Part shown: positions 15,716 through 23,691 of the stretch, piece after piece
How the letters are laid out: every line of letters begins with the position of its first letter
Position numbering within the stretch: position 1 is the stretch's first letter
Origin: Moorena sp. SIO3I8
Lineage (GTDB): Bacteria; Cyanobacteriota; Cyanobacteriia; Cyanobacteriales; Coleofasciculaceae
Direction: 5' to 3'
Length of the DNA: 59,028 nt
Assembly: GCF_010692325.1 (NCBI RefSeq)
Contig: NZ_JAAHHW010000018.1
Location: 22,657-81,684, forward strand
Program-made: the position numbers and the translations under genes
The notes under the pieces: generated by a model
What the model was told of the DNA's origin: nothing
Databases searched by the model: none
The model's input: only the letters and a program-made list of their open reading frames with translations

Positions 15716-15922
15716 TCGATAATTTCACCCCCTCAGCTAATCAAGACTTATTGGCTGAACTACCAGGGCAACAGAACATACTATTATCAGCTCAAACCAG
15801 GCCAAGGTTATACTCAACAAACCTATGTAACTCATCCTTGGGTAATTACAGATAATCAACACAACTGTCTCGGAGTTTATTACCTTGACGGACAAGCACG
15901 TACCGTCAACTATTCCAGCTAG
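15716..15922 (+). pseudogene. VHL beta-domain fragment (C-terminal remnant)
   Basis: From 15716 to the TAG at 15922 the plus strand reads a C-terminal VHL (von Hippel-Lindau) beta-domain: YWLNYQGNRTYYYQLKPGQ, then TQQTYVTHPWVITD and NCLGVYYLDG. Such domains are found as exported or uncharacterised modules in several bacteria. There is no start codon, and the frame is closed by TAA at 15713. The upstream DNA in another frame is open but not clearly related. It therefore looks like the relic of a larger protein. A near-perfect hairpin (CTAGCTAAGCG / CGCTCAGCTAG) at about 15969-15995, between this fragment and psbU, may be a terminator. Confidence 0.6.
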
Positions 15923-16045
15923 TTTTTGTGCTCAGCTGAGTTAGAGCCCTTTAAACCCTGGATTGATCTAGCTAAGCGCTTTGCGCTCAGCTAGAAAAGC
16001 TTTATCTGGAGACAAAAAATTTAAAGCTAACCACCAATGGCGTTA

Positions 16046-16504
16046 TTAGTACACGCCAGGATTAACGCGATCGTCGCCCGCATTATAAACTTCTGAGGTC
16101 TTAGTCACGGTAAAATTACCTTTATCAATTTCCTTTTGTAACTTTTTCTTCTGCTTTGCGCTGAGTCCCTTAATGTTCAGAACATCTTCTACTGACTCGT
16201 AGGGAGCATTATCAGCAATCTTACGAGCCAAGTTTGGGTAGAATCCGCGATATTTGCGAAACTTACGCAAAGGAGTATTGTTCAGGTCAGTCTTCTTACC
16301 AAACTCGGTGGCTAACTTGCGATCAGCCGCATTGCTCCGGGAACGAGCGATTAAAGCGGTAGATGAGGGCAACGTTAAGTTATTTAACGAAAATGTGTCT
16401 GCTGAAGACATAGGGGAAGCGATCGCATTTTGGGGTAAGCCCAAGCACCCCAAGCTAAGCACTAGAAGGCATAACACTGCCAGATGAACCAATTTTTTCA
16501 TCAT
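16046..16504 (-). CDS. psbU: Photosystem II 12 kDa extrinsic protein PsbU
   Basis: A 152-aa lumenal subunit of photosystem II that stabilises the Mn cluster and the chloride/calcium environment. The N-terminus (about 1-30) is an export signal with a hydrophobic core, LAVLCLLVLSLGCLGL, ending near AIASP. The mature part carries the helix-hairpin-helix-like sequence of PsbU, LNNTPLRKFRKYRGFYPNLA then YESVEDVLNIKGLSAKQK. It ends with the conserved acidic/Gly/Pro tail NAGDDRVNPGVY. AAGGAG lies five bases upstream of the start. It is monocistronic and places the genome in cyanobacteria. Confidence 0.95.
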   Translation of the reverse strand: MMKKLVHLAVLCLLVLSLGCLGLPQNAIASPMSSADTFSLNNLTLPSSTALIARSRSNAADRKLATEFGKKTDLNNTPLRKFRKYRGFYPNLARKIADNAPYESVEDVLNIKGLSAKQKKKLQKEIDKGNFTVTKTSEVYNAGDDRVNPGVY

Positions 16505-17030
16505 AAAACTCCTTACTTACACAACACAGCACTAAGAGAAATTAATCTCTGTGGGTTTAGTTTAATTTTTGTTTCTCATCATCTCATAATATCGAAGTCC
16601 AGACACAAGACCTAAACTTTTTCGAGAAGACGATTCCCACCCTAGTTCATTGACAAATGTTGCTTTGTAAGCTATGAGCTATCAGCTATAGCAAAGGGAA
16701 CAGGGAACAGGGAACAGGGAACAGGGAGTAGGGAATATCGCATCAAAATTCTCTCAATTCCTACACGGATTGCTATATCAGCTATCAGCGTGTCGCGTAT
16801 CAGCTATCAGCTTATGGGCTACAGATAGAGCTACTGTTAGCGCAGCGTGGCCAAAGGCCAAGGCCACGCTACGCCAATGGATGACGGCTGACCGCTGACG
16901 GCTGACCGCTGACCACTGAATAACGAATTCCTAAGCAAATCCTAAAATAGATCTAAAAGCTGACGAATAAACTTGAGTTTTGTGGCACTATAACAATCCT
17001 GAGAAGAACAAATAGCAACAGGATTTAGCC
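16505..17030. repeat. Gap with heptamer arrays and a palindromic repeat
   Basis: There is no gene in these 526 bp. 16692-16731 is a tandem array of GAACAGG. About 16780-16815 repeats AGCTATC. 16831-16876 is the dispersed palindrome built on GCGTGGCCAAAGGCCAAGGCCACGC. 16880-16920 repeats GCTGACC/GCTGACG. The promoters of psbU (leftward) and the peroxiredoxin gene (rightward) must lie here, but no clear -35/-10 pair could be picked. Confidence 0.7.
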
Positions 17031-17669
17031 ATGACTCTACGATTGGGGGATACCGTACCCGACTTTACTCAGAATTCTAGCGAAGGTGAGATTAATTTGT
17101 ATGAATGGGCAGGAGATAGCTGGGTAGTGCTGTTTTCTCACCCAGCCGACTTCACCCCAGTTTGCACCACCGAGTTAGGTATGGTTGCTAAACTCAAGCC
17201 CGAATTTGAGAAGCGCAATGTTAAAGTGCTAGCGTTGAGCGTGGATGATGTTGACTCCCACAAAGGCTGGATTGGAGATATCAACGAAACCCAGACAACA
17301 ACGGTCAACTACCCGATTTTGGCGGATCCAGATAAAAAGGTGTCTGACCTTTACGATATGATCCACCCCAACGCTGACAATACCCTAACCGTACGCTCTG
17401 TTTTCGTCATCGACTCACAGAAGAAATTGCGGTTAGTGTTAACCTACCCTGCTAGCACCGGTCGTAACTTTGACGAAATCCTGCGAGTGATTGACTCCCT
17501 ACAGTTGACCGATGACTATAAAGTTGCTACTCCGGTTAACTGGAAAGACGGGGATGACTGCGTTATTGTACCATCCATCAAAGATCCAGAAGAGTTGAAG
17601 GAACGGTTTCCCAAAGGATATGAGGTAATTAAGCCCTATCTGCGGATGACACCCCAACCTAACAAGTAA
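17031..17669 (+). CDS. 1-Cys peroxiredoxin (Prx6 type)
   Basis: A 212-aa thiol peroxidase that reduces hydrogen peroxide and organic hydroperoxides. The peroxidatic motif is HPADFTPVCTTELG with Cys45 (Thr42 also of the PxxxTxxC motif). The long C-terminal domain with GDDCVIVPS and the ending YLRMTPQP are Prx6 features. A resolving Cys of 2-Cys type is absent, which fits the 1-Cys subgroup. CAGGA lies upstream of ATG 17031. It is followed by repeat DNA and appears monocistronic. Confidence 0.93.
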   Translation: MTLRLGDTVPDFTQNSSEGEINLYEWAGDSWVVLFSHPADFTPVCTTELGMVAKLKPEFEKRNVKVLALSVDDVDSHKGWIGDINETQTTTVNYPILADPDKKVSDLYDMIHPNADNTLTVRSVFVIDSQKKLRLVLTYPASTGRNFDEILRVIDSLQLTDDYKVATPVNWKDGDDCVIVPSIKDPEELKERFPKGYEVIKPYLRMTPQPNK

Positions 17670-17961
17670 TATCAAGTTCGGTTGAATACCCAGAATAAAA
17701 GTGTGGGGAGATGGGGAGATGGGGACCCACCCCTAACCCCTCCCAGGAGGGGAATGGGGAGATGGGGAGATGGGGAGATGGGGGAGATTTTTATTAAGGG
17801 TAATTATCCTGACATGATATAAAATAATTATCAGGTCTGAAGGATGAAGGATTAAGGATTCTTCATCCTTCATTCTTAATTCTTCATTCTTAATTCTTCA
17901 TTCTTCATTTTTAATTCTTAATTCTTCATTCTTTATAATTTGTAATTTAAACTTGATTGAA
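17670..17961. repeat. Heptamer arrays between peroxiredoxin and cysteine synthase genes
   Basis: 17698-17790 holds broken arrays of GGGAGAT, and 17860-17940 holds CTTAATT/CTTCATT heptamers. A CTCCCAGGAGGGG palindromic block lies near 17740. No gene is present. The cysteine synthase promoter must lie in or just after the second array. Confidence 0.75.
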
Positions 17962-18948
17962 ATGGATATCAAAGCAGATTTTGTTGATACAGTTGGGAAT
18001 ACACCACTGATTCGGTTAAACAGCTTTAGCGAAGAGACGGGTTGTGAAATCCTAGGGAAAGCGGAGTTTCTCAATCCAGGAGGTTCTGTAAAAGACCGAG
18101 CTGCCCTCTATATTATTAAAGATGCAGAAGAAAAAGGCTTACTCAAGCCTGGGGGTACAGTTGTTGAAGGAACCGCTGGCAATACAGGCATTGGTCTAGC
18201 CCATATCTGTAATGCTAAGGGATACAAGTGCCTGATTATTATCCCGGAAACTCAATCCCAAGAAAAAATGGATACCCTCAGAACACTGGGAGCTGAAGTT
18301 CGCCCAGTGCCAGCAGTACCCTACAAAGACCCGAATAATTATGTAAAGCTTTCTGGACGCATTGCCCAAGAAATGGATAATGCCATCTGGGCGAATCAGT
18401 TTGATAATTTGGCAAACCGACAGGCTCATTATGAAACCACTGGGCCAGAACTGTGGCAGCAAACTGACGGAAAAATTGATGCTTGGGTTTCAGCAACTGG
18501 TACAGGTGGGACCTATGCAGGGGTAGCGATGTATTTGAAAGAAAAAAATCCTAACCTTCAATGTGTGGTGGCTGACCCCATGGGCAGTGGTTTGTACAGT
18601 TATGTCAAGACCGGTGAAATTAAACCGGAAGGTAGCTCTATTACAGAAGGTATCGGTAACAGCCGTATTACTGGGAATATGGAAGGGGCTCCCATTGATG
18701 ATGCGATTCAAATTGATGACCACGAATGTCTCCGGGTAGTTTACCAGCTGCTGAGCCGGGATGGATTATTTATGGGGGGGTCTGTCGGGATTAATGTCGG
18801 AGCTGCTGTTGCTCTGGCTAAACAAATGGGACCTGGTCATACAATTGTGACTGTACTTTGTGATGGCGGTGGTCGTTATCAATCACGGCTATTCAATCGG
18901 GAATGGTTGGTATCTAAAGGACTTTCTGTGGGTGATTGCACCTCTTGA
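17962..18948 (+). CDS. cysK: Cysteine synthase (O-acetylserine sulfhydrylase), CysK type
   Basis: A PLP-dependent beta-replacement enzyme making cysteine from O-acetylserine and sulfide; 328 aa from ATG 17962. The PLP Lys is in NPGGSVKDRAA; the substrate loop is EGTAGNTGIGLA; the glycine-rich phosphate cup is SATGTGGTYAGV; the C-terminal Ser-type loop is GGSVGINVGAA. A TTG at 17953 would add three residues; neither start has a good Shine-Dalgarno, and ATG was preferred because family members begin DIKADFVDTVGNTPL. Cyanobacteria carry several paralogues, so a cystathionine-beta-synthase-like role cannot be excluded. Confidence 0.9.
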   Translation: MDIKADFVDTVGNTPLIRLNSFSEETGCEILGKAEFLNPGGSVKDRAALYIIKDAEEKGLLKPGGTVVEGTAGNTGIGLAHICNAKGYKCLIIIPETQSQEKMDTLRTLGAEVRPVPAVPYKDPNNYVKLSGRIAQEMDNAIWANQFDNLANRQAHYETTGPELWQQTDGKIDAWVSATGTGGTYAGVAMYLKEKNPNLQCVVADPMGSGLYSYVKTGEIKPEGSSITEGIGNSRITGNMEGAPIDDAIQIDDHECLRVVYQLLSRDGLFMGGSVGINVGAAVALAKQMGPGHTIVTVLCDGGGRYQSRLFNREWLVSKGLSVGDCTS

Positions 18949-19517
18949 GGAAAAAGGATCAAGGGTTCGTAATCTTTGTAAGTATTCAGCCAATGGGAAC
19001 GGGCAACAGGGAACAGGGAGTAGAAAGAAATCCTTGACACTTGTTACTAATCTTTAAGAATAACACAAATAAAAACAAATAAAAGTACCCTTTCGAGTAC
19101 TGTCACAGATGCAAGGAAACTTGGTATTCTAATTGATATGGATCAATATCAAGCCTTGCGCTGTGAGCACCTTGAGCACCCTAGGCACCACGGATGTCTC
19201 TAAAAAGACACCCACAGACACTCGTGCCAAGGCTTTCCACTTTGGAAAGACACCTCAAGTAAACTGAGCTTTTGGTTATAACTGGAACCATTACTCCTTC
19301 GCTCTCTGCGGCCTAGGGGCTGATCGCTGTTTGCATAAAGTGTAGCATGGGCGTTGCGGGTGAGCTGACCGCTCAGACTATATCAGTCTAGATCAGTGTC
19401 ACAAATCAAGACTTAATTCTCATTATTTATTAAGAATAATCATGAGGCTTCTTCAAGAAAAACTGAAGTAATAAGCCTCAACTTGGTATGTTGATTTTTC
19501 TAGAGGAAGTACACCCG
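18949..19517. other. 569-bp intergenic region
   Basis: No gene is visible. It contains a degraded GGGAACAG heptamer patch near 19000-19020, a short hairpin AGTAC/GTACT at about 19083-19101, a repeated GAGCACC pair near 19166-19182 and AAGACACC repeats near 19205-19255. The last 120 bp (from GTCACAAATCAAGACTTAAT at about 19398) is duplicated in front of the paralogous gene at 20214, so it probably carries the promoter of this small family. Confidence 0.5.
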
Positions 19518-19883
19518 ATGCAAACCCAAGACCTCCTAAAATCCCCTAATCGTCAAAAATTTGATGCAGTAGTTGATTCTAGCTGGAAACAAAAAGAAAA
19601 CTCTGAGGTATATACATTTATTAAACGCCAACTCAAGTACTTCAATCTTGAACAGGAACTTGATATAGGCCAGATACTTTTTGAAGGCTGTCTTCGTGGT
19701 GTTAGCAAAATTGAATCTGGACAAGATATTCAAGACCCCTCAGACTGGCTAAAATCTACCTGCTTCTACATAATCCTAGAGCATATCCGCATCACTTACG
19801 TCTACAGCAGTTCTGACTGGCAGCTGACTACAAGCAATTGGGAGCAAGCATCGCCGACCCACGCCATGGGCACCTACAACTAA
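19518..19883 (+). pseudogene. Truncated sigma-70-like protein (paralogue of 20214-20807)
   Basis: 121 codons from ATG 19518, chosen because the paralogue starts at the same point (MQ....KSPNRxKFDA) and AGAGGAAG lies upstream; a longer start at 19488 is unlikely. The first about 95 residues match the neighbour, including GVSKIESGQDIxxPSxWL of the sigma region-2-like part. After ILEH the sequence departs into unrelated DNA and the region-4 helix-turn-helix is missing. It is probably a non-functional duplicate, or at most a region-2-only fragment. Confidence 0.65.
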
Positions 19884-20213
19884 TGTGGCAACTAATGTGG
19901 CAACTGATGTGGTAATTCTTTGATGATCATAAGGGCTATAGTCATTAGGGTCACTCTTGGACAAATGTAAGTAGGGGCATACTAAAACACCGCTATGGAA
20001 AGATTTTTTATGCCAATTTGGCAACACAGCTCCGTAACCTCATTGTTTCATGGTTATACCCTTGATCAATTTATTTTCCCCTACCTACTTATCAATGTCA
20101 CAAATCGAGACTTAATCGTCACTAAGTGAGTAATAGTGATCATAAAGTTTCTCAAATACAATTGAAAGTCAGGGGCATTATCTGCTTTTAGTTTTACTGA
20201 GTAACTACACTAT
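19884..20213. other. 330-bp gap between sigma-like paralogues
   Basis: No gene is present. 19884-19915 contains a short tandem ATGTGGCAACT repeat. From about 20095 the DNA parallels the region upstream of 19518 (GTCACAAATC.AGACTTAAT) and carries a small TCACTA...TAGTGA palindrome around 20118-20138, a possible operator shared by the two copies. Confidence 0.45.
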
Positions 20214-20807
20214 ATGCAACCTAGAAAACCTCCAAAGTCCCCTAATCGTAAACAATTTGATGCCGCTGTTAATTCTATTTTAAACCAAAGAGATAAATCT
20301 GGACTTTTTGCATTTATTGAATTCCGACTCAAGCAGTTCAACCTTGAACACAAATTTGATATCTTTGACATCTTTATCGAAAGCTATATTCGCGGAGTTA
20401 GCAAAATTGAATCTGGACAAGATATTGAAAATCCATCAGCTTGGCTAAGAACAACCTGCTTAAATGTGATTAGAGAGCATTTTGCCAAGAAAGGAAAGCA
20501 TTGGAAAAAAGAACGTGAGTTTAGCTCTATAGAATACCAGATTAGCTCCAATGATGGTTCCGATTATTTATCGGATGAATATGTCAAGGAAATACTGTCA
20601 GATATTAGACAACTAGTAAGTCCTCTAGATTTTGATATTTTTGTGTTACGAGTGATGGAGGAATTGTCCTGGATTCAAATTGAAGAACGCCTGAACTTGG
20701 CAAGTAATACAGCCTTGCGAAAACGATATCAGCGTATGAGGAAAGTTTTGAGAGACTATTTTTTTGATATCGACAACTCTATGCTCGAAGACTATGGCTT
20801 ATCCTGA
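20214..20807 (+). CDS. Sigma-70-like (ECF-type) RNA polymerase sigma factor, cyanobacterial group
   Basis: A 197-aa protein. Residues 15-100 form a region-2-like helical domain, with FDIFIESYIRGVSKIESG and SAWLRTTCLNVIREHFAKK, the latter like the end of sigma2. Residues about 125-185 look like sigma region 4: VSPLDFDIFVLRVMEELSW, then IQIEERLNLASNTALRKRYQ as the helix-turn-helix. There is no long linker and no obvious anti-sigma partner beside it. It is a tandem duplicate of the truncated gene at 19518-19883. A role in transcription is inferred from domain shape; target promoters are unknown. Confidence 0.65.
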   Translation: MQPRKPPKSPNRKQFDAAVNSILNQRDKSGLFAFIEFRLKQFNLEHKFDIFDIFIESYIRGVSKIESGQDIENPSAWLRTTCLNVIREHFAKKGKHWKKEREFSSIEYQISSNDGSDYLSDEYVKEILSDIRQLVSPLDFDIFVLRVMEELSWIQIEERLNLASNTALRKRYQRMRKVLRDYFFDIDNSMLEDYGLS

Positions 20808-21063
20808 AAGGCAACTTCCGACAAGGGCACAGTGAATAGAAGAGAATCCTTGAAACTTCTTAATCAAGTAAATTTGGTTAACTTGATTTATGTCCAGGTA
20901 TAGCAAAGGGCTGACGGGCTAAAGGTTAAGTTAATCAAGGGCTTGACAACGGATTCAACGGTTGTATTCAGTTTAACCTTTGAAAAAAGCTAAGTCTACT
21001 GCCTGACCAAGTATAGTATCTCCGGTAGACCCGAAGTCCCTAACTTTACCCGTTTCCTAATTA
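20808..21063. other. Short gap with dispersed repeat motif
   Basis: There is no gene. At about 21011-21030 it carries TAGTATCTCCGGTA followed by GACCCG; the same 14-mer recurs near 25100. An imperfect hairpin (ACAACGG / CGGTTGT-like) lies near 20946-20966. Confidence 0.4.
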
Positions 21064-21388
21064 TCAGAACCGATATACCATCGTCAATGAATATCCACCA
21101 ACGCGATTAAGATGGCGTCTAGACTTAGCTTCCACAAATCCAAAACGTTGATAAAGATTAACTGCAGGATTATCTGGCCGCACACTCAGTGATATGGCAG
21201 GAAAGTTTCCTCGTGCAACTGCAATAATTTATGTTAAGAGCTCCTACTTTGCCCCAGCCAGCTACGTACTTAAGCAGAATAGGGTGCGTCTTTACAGCTT
21301 TCCGCGAGGTTTCATGAGCCGCATATACCAGCATTTGCCACAAAAATGGTTCATCTTCAGGCATAACTGGATTGATCGCAAGTTTCAT
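21064..21388 (-). pseudogene. GNAT N-acetyltransferase relic with internal deletion
   Basis: The 5-prime part reads MKLAINPVMPEDEPFLWQML up to YVAGWGKVG. Then the frame changes and the DNA continues as ARGNFPAISLSVRPDNPAVN, LYQRFGFVEAKSR and VGGYSLTMVYRF to a TGA at 21064-21066. The central GNAT core (the acetyl-CoA-binding segment between these parts) is missing and a TAA interrupts the join. So this is a decayed acetyltransferase, not two genes. Confidence 0.75.
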
Positions 21389-21424
21389 AATATCTATTGC
21401 TTAACTGCAACAATGATGGATATT

Positions 21425-22078
21425 TTAGATCAGGGAAAGCAAATAAAGCACTATCCTTGAATGTATGCTTATCAATGAAGGATCAAAGAACTGAATTCCA
21501 TTTTGTTCATAGGTTTTGTAGTCGATCTCAGATATTTTCTGAAATCCTAATCTTTCAAAAATTCGACACGAATACTCACTTGCAGCACAGACCTTTATGA
21601 AGGAAACTCCACTGTTCTTAGCAATATAAATTGATTTTATGACTAACTGTGTTGCCAGTCCTTTTTTACGGTAGTTTGGCGCGATCGTTAATTGAAGAAA
21701 AGATATACCAGCGTTATTTGGGTCAGTGATACCCTGGTCTAGATCTGCGAAGAAACAATGTCGCTTTTTTAATCCTGTGGACTTTTCAATTAGTTTCCTC
21801 TCTAAGGAGACTGTATCAATATTGGGATATGGTTCACTAAGGCGGAAACCAATTATTTCACCGCTACTCGTACTTTCAATGACCAAAGAGCATGGATTGG
21901 TGATTACAGAAGGGTGCGTGTGTGTCTGAATAATGTATTCGATCAATTCCTGTTTTGGAACAATTTTAGAGGCTACCATCAATTGAAACTCTGGATCATC
22001 ATTAACCGAAACCGAGGTTAGGAGATGGGAGATACCTGGTACGTCAGCCAAAGTTGCATTGCGTAATATCTCTGTCAT
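21425..22078 (-). CDS. GNAT-family N-acetyltransferase
   Basis: A 217-aa GNAT. The fold is visible as ILRNATLADVPGISHLL at the N-terminus, FLQLTIAPNYRKKGLATQLV as the acetyl-CoA pyrophosphate loop (RKKGLA) and EYSCRIFERLGFQKI as motif B. It lies downstream (132-bp gap) of the diaminobutyrate decarboxylase and aminotransferase genes on the same strand. It might therefore acetylate 1,3-diaminopropane or diaminobutyrate. It does not look like EctA. The acceptor is unknown, and the gap makes co-transcription uncertain. Confidence 0.8.
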   Translation of the reverse strand: MTEILRNATLADVPGISHLLTSVSVNDDPEFQLMVASKIVPKQELIEYIIQTHTHPSVITNPCSLVIESTSSGEIIGFRLSEPYPNIDTVSLERKLIEKSTGLKKRHCFFADLDQGITDPNNAGISFLQLTIAPNYRKKGLATQLVIKSIYIAKNSGVSFIKVCAASEYSCRIFERLGFQKISEIDYKTYEQNGIQFFDPSLISIHSRIVLYLLSLI

Positions 22079-22209
22079 AGATAATCGCCCTAAATTAAAT
22101 AGATCATGTCATTTTTGTTTTCGGGGCTTAAGTAGCGGTCATGAGTTATTTTAGTACATTTGTTCTGCGAAGACCTGCTCCCTGGCCCATTCCCTATGCC
22201 CAATCCTAA

Positions 22210-23691
22210 TCAAGCAATCCCAGAAGATTTATGACCAGCATTAAGAACAGCGTTAATTACTTCTTTTATATCTTCAAGTTTAGCATTGGGGTTCAGTAGG
22301 GTAAACTTCAAAAAAGTATTGCCATTAAACCGTGTCTCACCAATAACTATGCCTTCTCCCATCAGAGTCAAGCGAATTTTTCTATTTATAGTATCAATAT
22401 CTTTATTACCAATAGGTTTATATCGAAAAACTAACGAAGAGAGTTCTGGCTCATTTAACAGTTCTATCTCATCCAATCCCTTAAGGTATAAAGCAACAGC
22501 ACGAGTAAGATCAAGTAAACCTTGAAGTATATCTTCTATACCAGACTGTTTCATCCCTTGGATCGTGAGCAGGAACTTCAAAGAATCAAACCTCCTAGAT
22601 GTTTGCAGTGACTTGTCAACAAGGTTCTTCATTCCCAGCTCAAAATCTTCTTTTCGATTCAGATAGTCTGACTCAAAATTTAGATTTTGTATATATTCCT
22701 TATTGTTGCAGAGAAATAAACTTGAAGAAATGGGTTGAAAAAGCATTTTATGCAGATCGATAGTAATAGAATTTGCCAAGGACAAATAGCGCGTCCACCT
22801 CACTTTTGGATTAAATATCATTGCTCCACCATAAGCAGCGTCTATATGGTGCCACATGCGGTATTCCTTAGCAATTTCAGCTATTTCTTTAATCGGGTCA
22901 ACACTTCCATAGTCAGTTGTGCCAGCAGTAGATACAACACAAATTGGAATACAATTATTAGAAATATCTTTGACAAGCTGTTCTTGGAATTTTTTTAGAT
23001 CAATTTTGAATTGTCTATCAACATCAAGCTTGACAACACTCTGTTCACCTAGACCTAATAACCAAGCACTTTTTTCAATTGTAAAATGAGAAACACTTGA
23101 ACAGTAAATTCTAAATTTACTTTCTAGCTGACCTAATGACTCTCGCCTTGAATCAATATTATATTCTTGCCTCTTGATATCTCTAGCCAACAATATCCCC
23201 ATCAAATTTGATTGACTTCCTCCGGAGGTAAAAACTCCATCATAACGATGGTTTTTACCAAATATATTCTGTAGAAAAAAGCTAACGACAAGTTCATCAA
23301 TTTCAGTGGCAAAAGGAGCTTGATCCCATGAATCAAGGGAAGGATTTAAAAGCCCAATCAGATATTCCCCAATAACTGTTTCTATAGATACAGTACTATG
23401 AAGGTGAGCCATGTATAAAGGTGAATATATATTGACTGAATGCTCAATATATAGATTAGATATATCTTCTATAATAGAATCTAGACTTTTATCCGACTCA
23501 GTCGCTAAGTCAATACCTGAGATGAGTTCTTGCAACTGTTTTGGTTCGACTCCAGAAAAGCAATGCCTGTCATTTTTTAACCGTTCAGCTAGTATTTCAT
23601 TGATTCTAACGATGCTTTTACTGATAGCATCCAATCCTTCACTATTATTGATGCCTAAGAAATGATTAGTTTTCATTGATGAATTTTTCAA
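22210..23691 (-). CDS. ddc: L-2,4-diaminobutyrate decarboxylase (PLP group II decarboxylase)
   Basis: A 493-aa group II decarboxylase, the usual length of Ddc. It has TSGGSQSNLMG for PLP phosphate binding, His202 in SVSHFTIEKSA stacking on PLP, STAGTTDYGSVDP, Asp284 in HHIDAAYGGA and the Schiff-base Lys315 in TIDLHKMLFQP. Ddc converts 2,4-diaminobutyrate to 1,3-diaminopropane. The gene overlaps the end of the diaminobutyrate aminotransferase gene by 26 bp, the arrangement seen in dat-ddc operons. Decarboxylation of another amino acid (tyrosine, aspartate or glutamate) is possible from the family alone but less likely with this neighbour. Confidence 0.85.
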   Translation of the reverse strand: MKNSSMKTNHFLGINNSEGLDAISKSIVRINEILAERLKNDRHCFSGVEPKQLQELISGIDLATESDKSLDSIIEDISNLYIEHSVNIYSPLYMAHLHSTVSIETVIGEYLIGLLNPSLDSWDQAPFATEIDELVVSFFLQNIFGKNHRYDGVFTSGGSQSNLMGILLARDIKRQEYNIDSRRESLGQLESKFRIYCSSVSHFTIEKSAWLLGLGEQSVVKLDVDRQFKIDLKKFQEQLVKDISNNCIPICVVSTAGTTDYGSVDPIKEIAEIAKEYRMWHHIDAAYGGAMIFNPKVRWTRYLSLANSITIDLHKMLFQPISSSLFLCNNKEYIQNLNFESDYLNRKEDFELGMKNLVDKSLQTSRRFDSLKFLLTIQGMKQSGIEDILQGLLDLTRAVALYLKGLDEIELLNEPELSSLVFRYKPIGNKDIDTINRKIRLTLMGEGIVIGETRFNGNTFLKFTLLNPNAKLEDIKEVINAVLNAGHKSSGIA

